In this document: positions 21,817 through 30,653 of the stretch, piece by piece | Position numbering within the stretch: position 1 is the stretch's first letter | How the letters are laid out: every line of letters begins with the position of its first letter | Source: Labrenzia sp. 011 | Lineage (GTDB): Bacteria > Pseudomonadota > Alphaproteobacteria > Rhizobiales > Stappiaceae | NCBI RefSeq assembly: GCF_003075075.1 | Contig: NZ_QCYM01000014.1 | Coordinates: 1-64,000, forward strand | Direction of reading: 5' to 3' | DNA: 64,000 bases | Notes under the pieces: generated by a model | Seen by the model: only the letters and a program-made list of their open reading frames with translations | Database searches by the model: none | What the model was told of the DNA's origin: nothing | Position numbers and translations under genes: made by a program

Positions 21817-24399
21817 CTACCCTTTATCTGAAATCCGTCCCTGGTCCAGAATGAACCGCTGATCGAATTCTGCCGCTATATCGGCATTGGACGTACCGAA
21901 CAGGAAAGTCTTGCCGGACAGTATTTCCTGCAGACCACGGCGCAATGCCTTGTCGTCTTCAGTCGTACCTGTGGCGATATCATCCAATATGGTGATTTTT
22001 GCATTTTTCAGAAGCCCCCGGACCAGCGCGATCCGGCGCCGCTGGCCTGCGGACAGACGGGACCCGGATACGCCGACATGGTAATCGAAGCCTGCGTAGA
22101 TGATCGGACGCCGCAATCCGGTCTCTTCCACGATCGCGCGGATGACGTCGTCGATGCGACGGCGCGCATCCCGACGGTCGACCCTTGCCCGGCCGAAGAG
22201 AAGGTTGTCCTCGATGGTCAGCGGCGGCAGATAGACATCCGGATCGAAGGCGACGAAGCCGGGATTGTTCTTGACGACTGTTTGCAGGAAGGCCTTGCGC
22301 GCCTCGATGACCTCATCGCGGAACGCGTCGGTCATGATTCCCAGACGATGGCGGGCCGGGACCATCTTGAACGCCAGCCCCCTGAGTCTGGACCTGTCCG
22401 CGTCGCTCAGTCCCGGCCGCTGCTGGTCCGATTTGGCGATCCGCACGATCCGCTCGAATTCGGGGATTTCATCCTGGGTGATGAACGAATACGCGCCCAG
22501 AAGGCCGCTGTCTCCGGAGACGTTCGAAAACAGTTCCAGCATGGTCTCGGCGATCTTCAGGCCGACCTTCTGCAGCTTTTCGTCAAGCCCGGTCTCGGTG
22601 AGGAAGGCTCTGACCTCCGCCATTTCCGGCACCTGATCCATGGTGATTTCAGGATCGGCGGGAACGGCGAAGAACAGGTTGTCCGCAATATTCGCGCTCG
22701 CGTTGAAGCGATCGGGATGCCAGAGCTCCACCAGACCTTCGAGGGCCGGCTCCTGCAGGATCCTGGAGGCGAGACTCTTGCGCACATTCAGGATCTTCCC
22801 GGTGAAGGCGTCATCCATCGACGGATCGAAACGTGACTGCAGGCCGAGACGGTAGATATCCTTGTCGAGCCCCACGGATTCCAGAAGCTCCAGCGCCTTT
22901 TCGTCGAGCACATGGATGTTGTCGGCTCCTGCCGCTTCCAGGTCGTCCCAGACCGCCTCCAGATCGTAGACCGGATTGCGGGTTTCATTCGCTTCGCTGA
23001 CACGCCGCTTGTACAGCCGCAGCTCTTCGCCTTCGCGTTGGGGCGGAATCAGCGGTCTGTGGCGCAATCCGTAATAGAGATTGTCGCGGATGGTCCCGGT
23101 CCACACGTGGACCGCACCTCCTACATAGGCAATCTCGCGGCCGAGAGTGGAATCCGTCAGCTTGTCGAGATCGTGGGGGCCAATGCAGATCTTGCCCGAG
23201 GAAGGCGACACCAGTCCCGCCGCCAGTTGCAGCACTTCCGAACGGCCGGAGCCGTCGGGTCCGGCAATGGCGCAGGCGGTGCCCGCCGGAACGGTCAGGG
23301 AGATGTCCATGACCTCCTGGCCGGCAGCCCCGCCGGAAAAACTGACATTGTCGAATACAAGATCGCCACTGAGCTCGACCTTGTCGTCCGCGGTCAGACG
23401 TTCGGTGTCGTAAAGGTCCGGCGGATCGAAATTCTCGACAACCGTCTGATACTTGACGCTGACATCGGCAGTCATCTGATAGAAGGACAGCAGCTCCTTC
23501 CAGGGACCGGCCAGATCCTTGTAGGCCGCGATCACCGCCAGCAGCGCACCGATGCTCAGGTTGCCTTCGATCACCAGATAGCCGCCGATCAGGTAGAAGA
23601 AGAACGGCGTCAGCTGGTTCATGAAGTTGTTGAGGAACTTGATGAGGAATTTCCGGTTGAAGATCTCGTAGCGGATCCGGAAATTCTCATAGAGGCGGTC
23701 GGAAATATCCGCCGAATGCCAGGCCGCGGCATCGTTGGCGTGGATCTCCGCCACACCGGTGATGCTCTCGCCCACCTTGTCGGCGATCACGCGGATATTG
23801 CGGACCCGCTGGCGCGACAGAATGACGACCCGCTTCTGCAGCATCGGGATGACATACCCCTGAATCGGATAGGAGCTGACCGCCGCCAGGCCCAGCAGCG
23901 GATCCTGCATGAAGATGAACCCGAGCTGGACCACCAGCATACCGCCCTGATAGGCGGGAAGCGCGAAGGCCTCGCCGATATATCCGCCGACATCCTCGAC
24001 TTCCGACGTGATCATCGGGATGATTTCACCGGAGCTGACTTTGCGGAAATGCGGCAGCCGAAACCGCAGGACGCGCTGGAACAGTTCGAAACGCAGGCGC
24101 CTGAGCATGCGTTCGCCCAAACGTCCCTTGTAGACGTTCAGATAGAACTTCAGGCCATTGGAGACCACCACGAGGCCGAGAAAGGAAAAGCAGAGAAGCA
24201 GAAGGTAGGGGATCTGGTCGAAGTCGACGCCAAGTATCGAGCGGGGAAAGTTGGCACCCTGAACCGCGTCGTTGACGATCAGTTTCGGCAGCTCCAGAAG
24301 AACATAGACCACCGGGTAGGACAGCACTGTGACCAGAAGAATATAGATCTGTTGCCGGGCGCTATACTTCCAAATAAAGCTAAAAAGGCTTTTTTCCAT
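21817..24399 (-). CDS. Degenerate ABC exporter-like protein with enlarged ATPase domain
   Basis: An 860-residue fusion. Start ATG 24399 (MEKSLFSFIWKYS); a TTG nine codons upstream is less likely. Residues 10-310 form an ABC_membrane exporter domain with about six membrane segments. The nucleotide-binding domain begins near residue 340. Its Walker A is GPDGSGRS (380-387), with Arg for the essential Lys; the Q-loop Gln is absent (YVGGAVHVWTGTI); the signature SRLSAGQ is kept (780-786); Walker B is ITILDD, with Asp for the catalytic Glu; no H-loop His is seen. Between Q-loop and signature there are about 340 residues instead of about 55. ATP hydrolysis is doubtful; a signalling or scaffolding role is possible. 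First gene of a three-gene operon. Confidence 0.85.
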   Translation of the reverse strand: MEKSLFSFIWKYSARQQIYILLVTVLSYPVVYVLLELPKLIVNDAVQGANFPRSILGVDFDQIPYLLLLCFSFLGLVVVSNGLKFYLNVYKGRLGERMLRRLRFELFQRVLRFRLPHFRKVSSGEIIPMITSEVEDVGGYIGEAFALPAYQGGMLVVQLGFIFMQDPLLGLAAVSSYPIQGYVIPMLQKRVVILSRQRVRNIRVIADKVGESITGVAEIHANDAAAWHSADISDRLYENFRIRYEIFNRKFLIKFLNNFMNQLTPFFFYLIGGYLVIEGNLSIGALLAVIAAYKDLAGPWKELLSFYQMTADVSVKYQTVVENFDPPDLYDTERLTADDKVELSGDLVFDNVSFSGGAAGQEVMDISLTVPAGTACAIAGPDGSGRSEVLQLAAGLVSPSSGKICIGPHDLDKLTDSTLGREIAYVGGAVHVWTGTIRDNLYYGLRHRPLIPPQREGEELRLYKRRVSEANETRNPVYDLEAVWDDLEAAGADNIHVLDEKALELLESVGLDKDIYRLGLQSRFDPSMDDAFTGKILNVRKSLASRILQEPALEGLVELWHPDRFNASANIADNLFFAVPADPEITMDQVPEMAEVRAFLTETGLDEKLQKVGLKIAETMLELFSNVSGDSGLLGAYSFITQDEIPEFERIVRIAKSDQQRPGLSDADRSRLRGLAFKMVPARHRLGIMTDAFRDEVIEARKAFLQTVVKNNPGFVAFDPDVYLPPLTIEDNLLFGRARVDRRDARRRIDDVIRAIVEETGLRRPIIYAGFDYHVGVSGSRLSAGQRRRIALVRGLLKNAKITILDDIATGTTEDDKALRRGLQEILSGKTFLFGTSNADIAAEFDQRFILDQGRISDKG

Positions 24400-24888
24400 C
24401 AGTTCATCCAAACAGACATGGATCAAATATGTGCAAACAGATCATATCTGGTATATTAACGATCCCAATTCGATGCGCCAGCCAGGATTAGCATTTGCCA
24501 CAAGCACTTTGAAAGTGTCATCAGACCGTTCCCTGTCGAAAGTTTCATGTCAAGCCACAACGAGACGTGACAAAGACCGATCATTTGGGACATAAGGCTC
24601 TGAGCCACCCTCTGACGAAATAGGCTGAAATGGTATGAGTGAGTTTGTTCGGATACGAGGCGCAAAGTGGCAGGAGGCCCTTCGGCTTCCGGTACGTTAC
24701 ATCGTCGCAGCGGAGCAAAACATTCTTTCGGACAGGCTGCGATATCGGTTACGCTCCTCCTCGACACAGGCCACCGGGCAATTTCCGCTCGCCGTGCGGC
24801 TGGAGAGAACCTGCCACGATCTGGTGCACCTTTTCGGTCCGTTCAATAAGCATGCGGCTCACAGAAGCCTTACAATTCCAGGGGCATC
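24400..24888. other. Divergent promoter region of the ABC and glycosyltransferase operons
   Basis: 489 bases separate the two divergent operons. No gene is supported; two short rightward frames at 24635-24995 lack coding character. An inverted repeat CACTTT-G-AAAGTG lies at 24505-24517. Both operon promoters must lie here, so coordinated control is possible. Confidence 0.5.
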
Positions 24889-26106
24889 ATGAGTTCCAAG
24901 ACGCCGAAGATTCTGATTTACAGCCACGATTCCTTCGGACTTGGCCATCTGCGGCGCTGCCGCGCGATTGCTCATTCCCTGGTCGGGGATTTTGATACGC
25001 TGTCCGTGCTCATCCTCTCGGGCTCGCCGATCATCGGCAGTTTCGAGTTCCGTTCGCGCGTCGATTTCGTCCGCATTCCGGGCGTCATCAAGCTGCGCGA
25101 CGGCGAATACACGTCGCTTTCCCTGCACATCAACATCGACCAGACGCTGGCGATCCGCTCGTCGATCATCGAGCATACCGCCAAGGTCTTCGAGCCCGAC
25201 ATCTTCATTGTCGACAAGGAGCCGCTCGGATTGCGCGGCGAGGTGCTGCGCACGCTGGAAGCGCTCAAGGAGACGGACACGCGGCTGGTGCTCGGTCTGC
25301 GGGACGTGATGGACGACCCGGAGGTTCTCAAGGAAGAATGGGACCGCAAGAACGTCTATCCCGCGCTGAGGGATCTCTATGACGACATCTGGATCTACGG
25401 CCCGCAGGACATATGCGATCCGCTGGAAGGCATAAGCCTGCCGGATACTGTTGCGGACAAGCTGCGCTATACCGGTTACCTGCGCCGCGGCCTGCCGAAT
25501 GCGGTCAAGGACAATCCGCCGCCAACCCCCTTCGGCGAAGAACCCTATATCCTGGTCACCCCCGGTGGCGGGGGCGACGGCGTCGAAATGGTGGACTGGG
25601 TGATGCGCGCCTATGAAACCCGCCAGCGCCCGCTTTTTCCCGCCCTGATCGTGCTCGGCCCGTTCATGCCGGCCGCGGCCGCGACCCAGTTCAGCGAGCG
25701 GGCGGAACATTTGCGCGACGTGGAGATCATCCGCTTCACGCCGCAGATCGAACCCTATCTCGCCCATGCCACGGCAATTGTCGGCATGGGAGGCTACAAC
25801 ACCTTCTGCGAGATCCTATCCTTCGACAAGCCGACACTGATGGTGCCGCGGGTGGTGCCGCGCCGGGAGCAGGCCATCCGCGCCGAACGGGCCGAACAAA
25901 GCGGCCTGCTCAAGGTCCTGCCGATCGACCGCTACCCGGATCCGGATCTCATGTCGGCCGCCCTGTCGGAACTTCCCGCGATGGCCGCTCCCTCCTCCGC
26001 CGGCGTCGACAATCTCCTTGGCGGACTTGAGGTCATCACCTCCCGGGTGGGTGAAATCTTCGAAGAACAACTGTCCGCCGACGGCCGCAAACTGGTCAAT
26101 TTCTAA
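24889..26106 (+). CDS. MurG-like (GT28/GT-B fold) glycosyltransferase
   Basis: A 405-residue protein starting at ATG 24889 behind AGGGGC. The N-terminus KILIYSHDSFGLGHLRRCRAIAHSL is the glycine-rich loop of GT-B enzymes that approach a UDP-sugar donor. The C-terminal half has YILVTPGGGGDGVEMVDWV and the donor-site segment VGMGGYNTFCEILSFDKPTLMVPRVVPRREQAIRAERAEQSG, as in MurG/MGT-type transferases. No signal or membrane segment; it should work at the cytoplasmic face of the inner membrane. First gene of a five-gene rightward operon. Confidence 0.85.
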   Translation: MSSKTPKILIYSHDSFGLGHLRRCRAIAHSLVGDFDTLSVLILSGSPIIGSFEFRSRVDFVRIPGVIKLRDGEYTSLSLHINIDQTLAIRSSIIEHTAKVFEPDIFIVDKEPLGLRGEVLRTLEALKETDTRLVLGLRDVMDDPEVLKEEWDRKNVYPALRDLYDDIWIYGPQDICDPLEGISLPDTVADKLRYTGYLRRGLPNAVKDNPPPTPFGEEPYILVTPGGGGDGVEMVDWVMRAYETRQRPLFPALIVLGPFMPAAAATQFSERAEHLRDVEIIRFTPQIEPYLAHATAIVGMGGYNTFCEILSFDKPTLMVPRVVPRREQAIRAERAEQSGLLKVLPIDRYPDPDLMSAALSELPAMAAPSSAGVDNLLGGLEVITSRVGEIFEEQLSADGRKLVNF

Positions 26107-26150
26107 CAGGCGGCCAGAGCCGCTTCCCATCCTGCAGCAAGAGTCCGTAA

Positions 26151-27371
26151 ATGTCCCGTATCGCCGTTGTGGTCAAAGGCTACCCGCGCCTGTCCGAGAC
26201 CTTCATTGCCCAGGAGATTCTCGGCCTGGAACGGCGGGGCATCGGCATTCTGATCGTCGCGCTGCGCAAGCCCTACGACCCCTACATTCACGAGCTGCAC
26301 CGCCAGATTTCCGCCGAGGTGATGTATCTGCCCGAGTATGTGAAGGACGACCCGGCCCGGGTCGCCCGGGCCCGGCGCTGGGCCGAAAGACAGCCGACCC
26401 ATGACGCTGCCAGGGCCCTGTTCGATGCGGATTTCGCCCGCCAGCCCAATGCGGACCGCCAGCGCCGCTGGGCGCAGGGCTGCGTGCTTGCCCACGAACT
26501 GCCAGACGACGTCTCCTGGATCTATACCCACTTTCTGCACACGCCCTGCTCGGCCGGCCGCTACGCGGCCCATCTTTCCGGACGCGGCTGGTCCTTTTCC
26601 GCCCATGCGAAGGACATCTGGACCAGTCCGGAATGGGACCTGAGAACCAAGATCAACGATGCGGCCTGGGGCGTCACCTGCACGCGCGTCAATGCCGACC
26701 ATCTCAAAAACCTGTCGGACGACCCGGACAAGGTCGAGCTGCTTTATCACGGCCTGGATTTCTCCGGTTTTCCGATGCCCGATCCCGCCCCTGCCCGCCG
26801 CGACGGCACTGGTGAGCCGGTCCGGCTCGTCTCCGTCGGCCGGGCGGTGGAGAAGAAGGGCTATGACGACCTTCTTGCAGCGCTCGCCCGTCTGCCCGGG
26901 GGGCTCAACTGGCATTTCACCCATATCGGTGGCGGCGAACTGTCGGATGTCCTGAAGGCGGAAGCGGACGGACTTGGCCTTTCGGACAGGATCGACTGGC
27001 GCGGCGCGCAGCCGCGCGAGGAAGTGATTTCCGCCTGCCAGAAAGCCGATCTCTTCGTACTGCCGTCCAAACTGGCGAAATCCGGGGACCGGGACGGCCT
27101 GCCCAATGTTCTGATGGAAGCCCAGTCCATGGGGATTTGCTGCCTGTCGACGCACGTGTCGGCCATTCCGGAACTCATCAGGGACGGCGAGACCGGCGTT
27201 CTGGTCGCGCCCGGAACGCCGGGGGATCTTGCCGAGGCCCTGGAGAGTCTTGTCCGCGACCCGGACCGCCGCAACGTGCTCGGGCTGGCGGCCTCCCGCC
27301 GGGTCCGCGAGGAATTCGCCACCAACCCGGGCCTCGATCGCCTGGAAGAAAAGTTCCGGAAGGTGCTCTGA
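26151..27371 (+). CDS. GT4 family glycosyltransferase
   Basis: A 406-residue GT-B fold enzyme, ATG 26151, 44 bp after the previous stop. IAVVVKGYPRLSETFIAQEILGLERRG is a common GT4 N-terminus. The C-terminal donor domain shows PVRLVSVGRAVEKKGYDDLLAALARL, followed by the retaining E-x7-E motif area in LPSKLAKSGDRDGLPNVLMEAQSMGICCLSTHVSAIPELIRDGETGVLV. It probably adds a hexose with retention of configuration to a growing cell-surface glycan. The neighbours are further glycosyltransferases. Confidence 0.88.
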   Translation: MSRIAVVVKGYPRLSETFIAQEILGLERRGIGILIVALRKPYDPYIHELHRQISAEVMYLPEYVKDDPARVARARRWAERQPTHDAARALFDADFARQPNADRQRRWAQGCVLAHELPDDVSWIYTHFLHTPCSAGRYAAHLSGRGWSFSAHAKDIWTSPEWDLRTKINDAAWGVTCTRVNADHLKNLSDDPDKVELLYHGLDFSGFPMPDPAPARRDGTGEPVRLVSVGRAVEKKGYDDLLAALARLPGGLNWHFTHIGGGELSDVLKAEADGLGLSDRIDWRGAQPREEVISACQKADLFVLPSKLAKSGDRDGLPNVLMEAQSMGICCLSTHVSAIPELIRDGETGVLVAPGTPGDLAEALESLVRDPDRRNVLGLAASRRVREEFATNPGLDRLEEKFRKVL

Positions 27372-27394
27372 GTGCCCGGCCTGGAAGGATCCTC

Positions 27395-28522
27395 ATGAAG
27401 ATCGCCTTTACCGCGCCGATGAAACCGCTCGACCATCCCGTTCCCTCCGGCGACCGGACCATGGGACGGCTGATCGTCAAGGCTCTGCAGGCGGGCGGGC
27501 ATGAGGTCAGTGTTGCCAGCACCTTCCGGTCCTGGCGCAAGGACGGCGGCGATGCGATCCAGTCGGACGTCAGGGCCGACGCCCTGCGCGAGGCGGAGCG
27601 GATCGCCGGCGACTGGCAGAAGAGCGGCTACCGGCCGGACCTGTTTCTGACCTATCACCTTTACCACAAGGCGCCGGACTGGATCGGCCCCGCGCTCGCC
27701 GACCGGTTCGGCCTGCCCTATGCCATTGTCGAGGCCAGCCGCGCCCCGAAACGTCGGACAGGCGACTGGGCCTTCGGCTTCGCCTCCGCCGACGCGGCTC
27801 TGCAGCGGGCCGACGCCGTGGCGGCCATCCATAATGCCGATGCCGAATGCCTGCGCGCGGTCGTTCCGGACGCGCGGCTGGAGGTGCTTCTACCGTTTCT
27901 CGACACCGCCCCCTACCGGCAGGCGGCCGAGACCGCAAAGCCGCTGGCGGCCCTGCCGCTGAAGCTGCTGGCAGTCGGCATGATGCGCGAGGGCGACAAG
28001 ACCCGCTCCTATGAGGTTCTGGCCGCCGCCCTGCAGCAGATTCAGGACAGGGCCTGGCAATTGACGATCATCGGCGACGGGCCGAACAGGGATCATGTGC
28101 TGAAGCTGTTTCCACCGGACAAGATCGCCTGGCTGGGCGCCCTGCCCGAAGACCGGCTTGCCGTTCACTATGCGCGCCACGACCTGCTTGTCTGGCCGGC
28201 CATGCGCGAGGCCTATGGTCTCGTGCTTCTGGAAGCCCAGGCGGCGGGCATCGGGATTGTCGCCGGGGACACTTTCGGCGTGCCGGATATCGTCGTTGAC
28301 GGCGAGACGGGCCTGCTTTCTGCGGAAGGTGACCCGCAGGGCTTCGCGGTCAACCTGGAACGCATTCTCGACGACCCTGCGCTGGCCGACAGGCTGGGGC
28401 ATGCGGCCCGCCAGCATATCGAAAGCCGTCATTCTCTCGAGGCCGGATCGGCGCGGCTCGATGCCTTCGTGCGCAGGGCGGTGCGAAACCATGATGTGCG
28501 CAGGGAGACCGGTGCCCCATGA
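27395..28522 (+). CDS. GT4-like glycosyltransferase
   Basis: A 375-residue protein starting at ATG 27395 (MKIAFTAPMKPLDHPVPSGDRTMGRLIVKALQAGGHEV), 23 bp after the previous gene; longer readings into that gene are rejected. The C-terminal half, LKLLAVGMMREGDKTRSYEVLAAALQQ... TIIGDGPNRDHVLKLF... LVWPAMREAYGLVLLEAQAAGIGIVAGDTFGVPDIVVDGETGLL, is a GT4 donor-binding domain with the E-x7-E-like EAYGLVLLE. N-terminal similarity to other families is weaker. Its stop overlaps the next start by 4 bp (ATGA). Confidence 0.85.
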   Translation: MKIAFTAPMKPLDHPVPSGDRTMGRLIVKALQAGGHEVSVASTFRSWRKDGGDAIQSDVRADALREAERIAGDWQKSGYRPDLFLTYHLYHKAPDWIGPALADRFGLPYAIVEASRAPKRRTGDWAFGFASADAALQRADAVAAIHNADAECLRAVVPDARLEVLLPFLDTAPYRQAAETAKPLAALPLKLLAVGMMREGDKTRSYEVLAAALQQIQDRAWQLTIIGDGPNRDHVLKLFPPDKIAWLGALPEDRLAVHYARHDLLVWPAMREAYGLVLLEAQAAGIGIVAGDTFGVPDIVVDGETGLLSAEGDPQGFAVNLERILDDPALADRLGHAARQHIESRHSLEAGSARLDAFVRRAVRNHDVRRETGAP

Positions 28523-29673
28523 GCTTCAGGGCCTTCATTCATGTGCAGCATCTTCTGGGCACCGGCCATGTGGTCCGGGCAGCCAGCATCGGCAAGGCGC
28601 TTGCCGAAAGGGGCATGGAGGTCACGCTGGCCAGCGGCAACCGGATCCCGCCCACGCTGGACACCGGGGACCTGACGATCGTCGAGCTTCCGGCCTGCAA
28701 GAGCCCGGACGCAGCCTTCAAGCGCCTTGTCACTTTGGACGGTGAAGTTATTGACGAGGCTTGGAAATCCGCCCGTGTTAAAGCATCGATTCAAGCGTTC
28801 GGAGCGCAGGACTTCGACCTGCTGCTGACGGAGACCTATCCCTTCGGCCGGCGTCAGCTCGATTTCGAGCTGACGCCGCTTCTGGAAACCGCCAGGGCGC
28901 GGGCAAGACCGCCGCTCATCGCCACCTCCATTCGCGACATTCTCGTGCGCAAGAAGGACCTGTGGAAAGAGGAATGGATGGCGGATCAGGCGCTCAGGTT
29001 CTACGACCGCATCCTGATCCATTCCGATCCGGACTTCATCCGGCTTGCCGACAGTTTTCCCTTCGCGGAGCGTGTCGACCCTCTGGTGCGCTACACCAGC
29101 TATGTGGGCGGTGGCGCGCGGCCGGCGGCGGAGGGACGCGACGGCCAGGACGAGGTGATCATTTCCTGCGGCGGCGGCGCGGTCGCCGAAGGCCTGCTGT
29201 CCGCCGCCCTTGAGGCCCGCCCCCTGTCGCGGCGTGCGGAGGACACCTGCTGGCGGGTGCTGATCGGCCACGATGTGTCGCAGGAAGCCTTTGCGATCTA
29301 CCAAAGGAACGCGGGCGACGGCGTGATCGTGGAGCGTGCCCGCAGGGATTTTCCCGAGCTGCTGAAACGGGCAAGGCTTTCGGTGAGCCAGGCCGGCTAC
29401 AATACGGTGCTCGATATTCTCATCGCCGGGGTTCCGGCGGTTCTCGTGCCCTTTGCCCAGGCCAACGAGACGGAACAGAGCCAGCGGGCCGAAGCTCTGG
29501 CGCGCCATGGACGCGCCGTCGTGGCTCCGGAGGCAGGCCTGACGCCGGAGCGGCTGGCCGGTGCCATCGACGACGCCCTCGCCCTGCCCCGCAGTCACCA
29601 CCGGGTGATGCTGGGCGGCGCGGAAAAGAGCGCCGACATTCTTCTGAACGATCTGGAGGGCCGCAAGGAATGA
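28519..29673 (+). CDS. MurG-like (GT28) glycosyltransferase
   Basis: A 384-residue GT-B fold protein starting at ATG 28519. The N-terminus FIHVQHLLGTGHVVRAASIGKALAERGMEVTLASG parallels the first gene of the operon. The C-terminal EVIISCGGGAVAEGLLSAAL and LSVSQAGYNTVLDILIAGVPAVLVPFAQANETEQSQRAEALARHGRAVV form the MurG/UDP-glycosyltransferase donor site. It overlaps both neighbours by 4 bp, implying translational coupling. Together with the gene at 24889 it gives two MurG-like and two GT4 enzymes in one pathway. Confidence 0.88.
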   Translation: MSFRAFIHVQHLLGTGHVVRAASIGKALAERGMEVTLASGNRIPPTLDTGDLTIVELPACKSPDAAFKRLVTLDGEVIDEAWKSARVKASIQAFGAQDFDLLLTETYPFGRRQLDFELTPLLETARARARPPLIATSIRDILVRKKDLWKEEWMADQALRFYDRILIHSDPDFIRLADSFPFAERVDPLVRYTSYVGGGARPAAEGRDGQDEVIISCGGGAVAEGLLSAALEARPLSRRAEDTCWRVLIGHDVSQEAFAIYQRNAGDGVIVERARRDFPELLKRARLSVSQAGYNTVLDILIAGVPAVLVPFAQANETEQSQRAEALARHGRAVVAPEAGLTPERLAGAIDDALALPRSHHRVMLGGAEKSADILLNDLEGRKE

Positions 29674-30446
29674 CACCGGACCTGCAACGCTTCAGGGATG
29701 AACTGACCGCCCATCTGGACTGGTTTGCCGAGCGGGGCCGCAAGGTGCGCTTCTGGTGGCGGGACGACGATGCGGTCGAACCGACGCCGGCGCTCGAGCG
29801 CATGCTCGATCTGGCCAACCGGCACGATGTCGACATCGCCCTTGCGGTCATCCCGAAGGATGCCACCGCAGCGCTGGCCGACCGGCTAAGGGACGAGCCC
29901 CATGCCCATGTGCTGCAGCACGGCTGGCAGCACCGGAATTTTCAGCGCAAGGACCTGGGCGAGAAGGCGGCCGAACTCGGATCGCGCCGCGATCCTCAGG
30001 AACTGATGGCTCAGCTTGCCGACGGCAAGGCGCGGCTGGAAGACCTGTTCGGCGGAAAATTCATTGCCGCCATGGTGCCGCCGTGGAACCGGATCGATGC
30101 GGAAATATCCCGCCGCCTGCCGGACATCGGCCTGCCGGGCCTGTCCACCTTCACCTGGCACAATTTTCCCCGCCCCCATCAGATCCAGTCCCATGTGGAC
30201 ATCATCAAATGGAAGAAGCAGGTGCGTTTCATCGGCTGGGAAAGCGCCCGCCTGCGCTTCGACCTGCACCTGACCCGCCGCCGCAACACCGGCGGCGAAC
30301 CGCTCGGCCTGCTGACGCACCATCTGGCCCATGACACGGGCTGCTTCGACTTCCTGGAAGAATTCCTGGCCATTGCCGCCCATCACGAGGGCGCCGAGTG
30401 GCCGGACGTGAGAGATTTGTTCACCGGGCCCAGCTCATCTTGTTAG
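29670..30446 (+). CDS. Polysaccharide deacetylase-like protein
   Basis: A 258-residue protein starting at ATG 29670, overlapping the previous gene by 4 bp. KVRFWWRDDDAVEPTPALERMLDLANRHDVDIALAVIPKDA holds the acidic metal-site motif of NodB-homology (CE4-like) deacetylases. HVLQHGWQHRNF provides the H-x3-H ligands, and AMVPPWNRID is the third motif. The C-terminal LGLLTHHLAHDTG gives a late histidine. No signal peptide, so it would act on a cytoplasmic lipid-linked intermediate. Last gene of the operon; it probably N- or O-deacetylates the sugar placed by the preceding transferases. Confidence 0.85.
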   Translation: MTPDLQRFRDELTAHLDWFAERGRKVRFWWRDDDAVEPTPALERMLDLANRHDVDIALAVIPKDATAALADRLRDEPHAHVLQHGWQHRNFQRKDLGEKAAELGSRRDPQELMAQLADGKARLEDLFGGKFIAAMVPPWNRIDAEISRRLPDIGLPGLSTFTWHNFPRPHQIQSHVDIIKWKKQVRFIGWESARLRFDLHLTRRRNTGGEPLGLLTHHLAHDTGCFDFLEEFLAIAAHHEGAEWPDVRDLFTGPSSSC

Positions 30447-30490
30447 GCGGTCTGCGGAGGCAGCCAAACGACTCTCTGCAAACGAGTGGA

Positions 30491-30519
30491 CCCCGGCTCG
30501 GCGCTGCGCTTGGCCGGGG
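30491..30519. repeat. Palindromic intergenic element
   Basis: CCCCGGC (30491-30497) and GCCGGGG (30513-30519) form a perfect 7-bp stem around TCGGCGCTGCGCTTG. It follows the deacetylase gene by 44 bp and could end that transcript. The sequence resembles short dispersed palindromes seen between genes in alphaproteobacteria. No second copy was noticed here. Confidence 0.45.
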
Positions 30520-30653
30520 AGGCACGCTGGGGGAACCGGCGGACTTTCCGGGGGCACGGCGGGACTGCGGATCTGGCTGACAGGGACGGTGGCGGAGCGC
30601 GGTAATTTGCGGGGACGTTTGGTCCGGGTGCTGGTAGAGGTGCGCGCGGAGAG

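Noticed and set aside
24635-24995. Short rightward open frames ahead of the glycosyltransferase operon
   Set aside because: No ribosome-binding site or recognisable composition, and one runs into the real gene at 24889 in the wrong frame.
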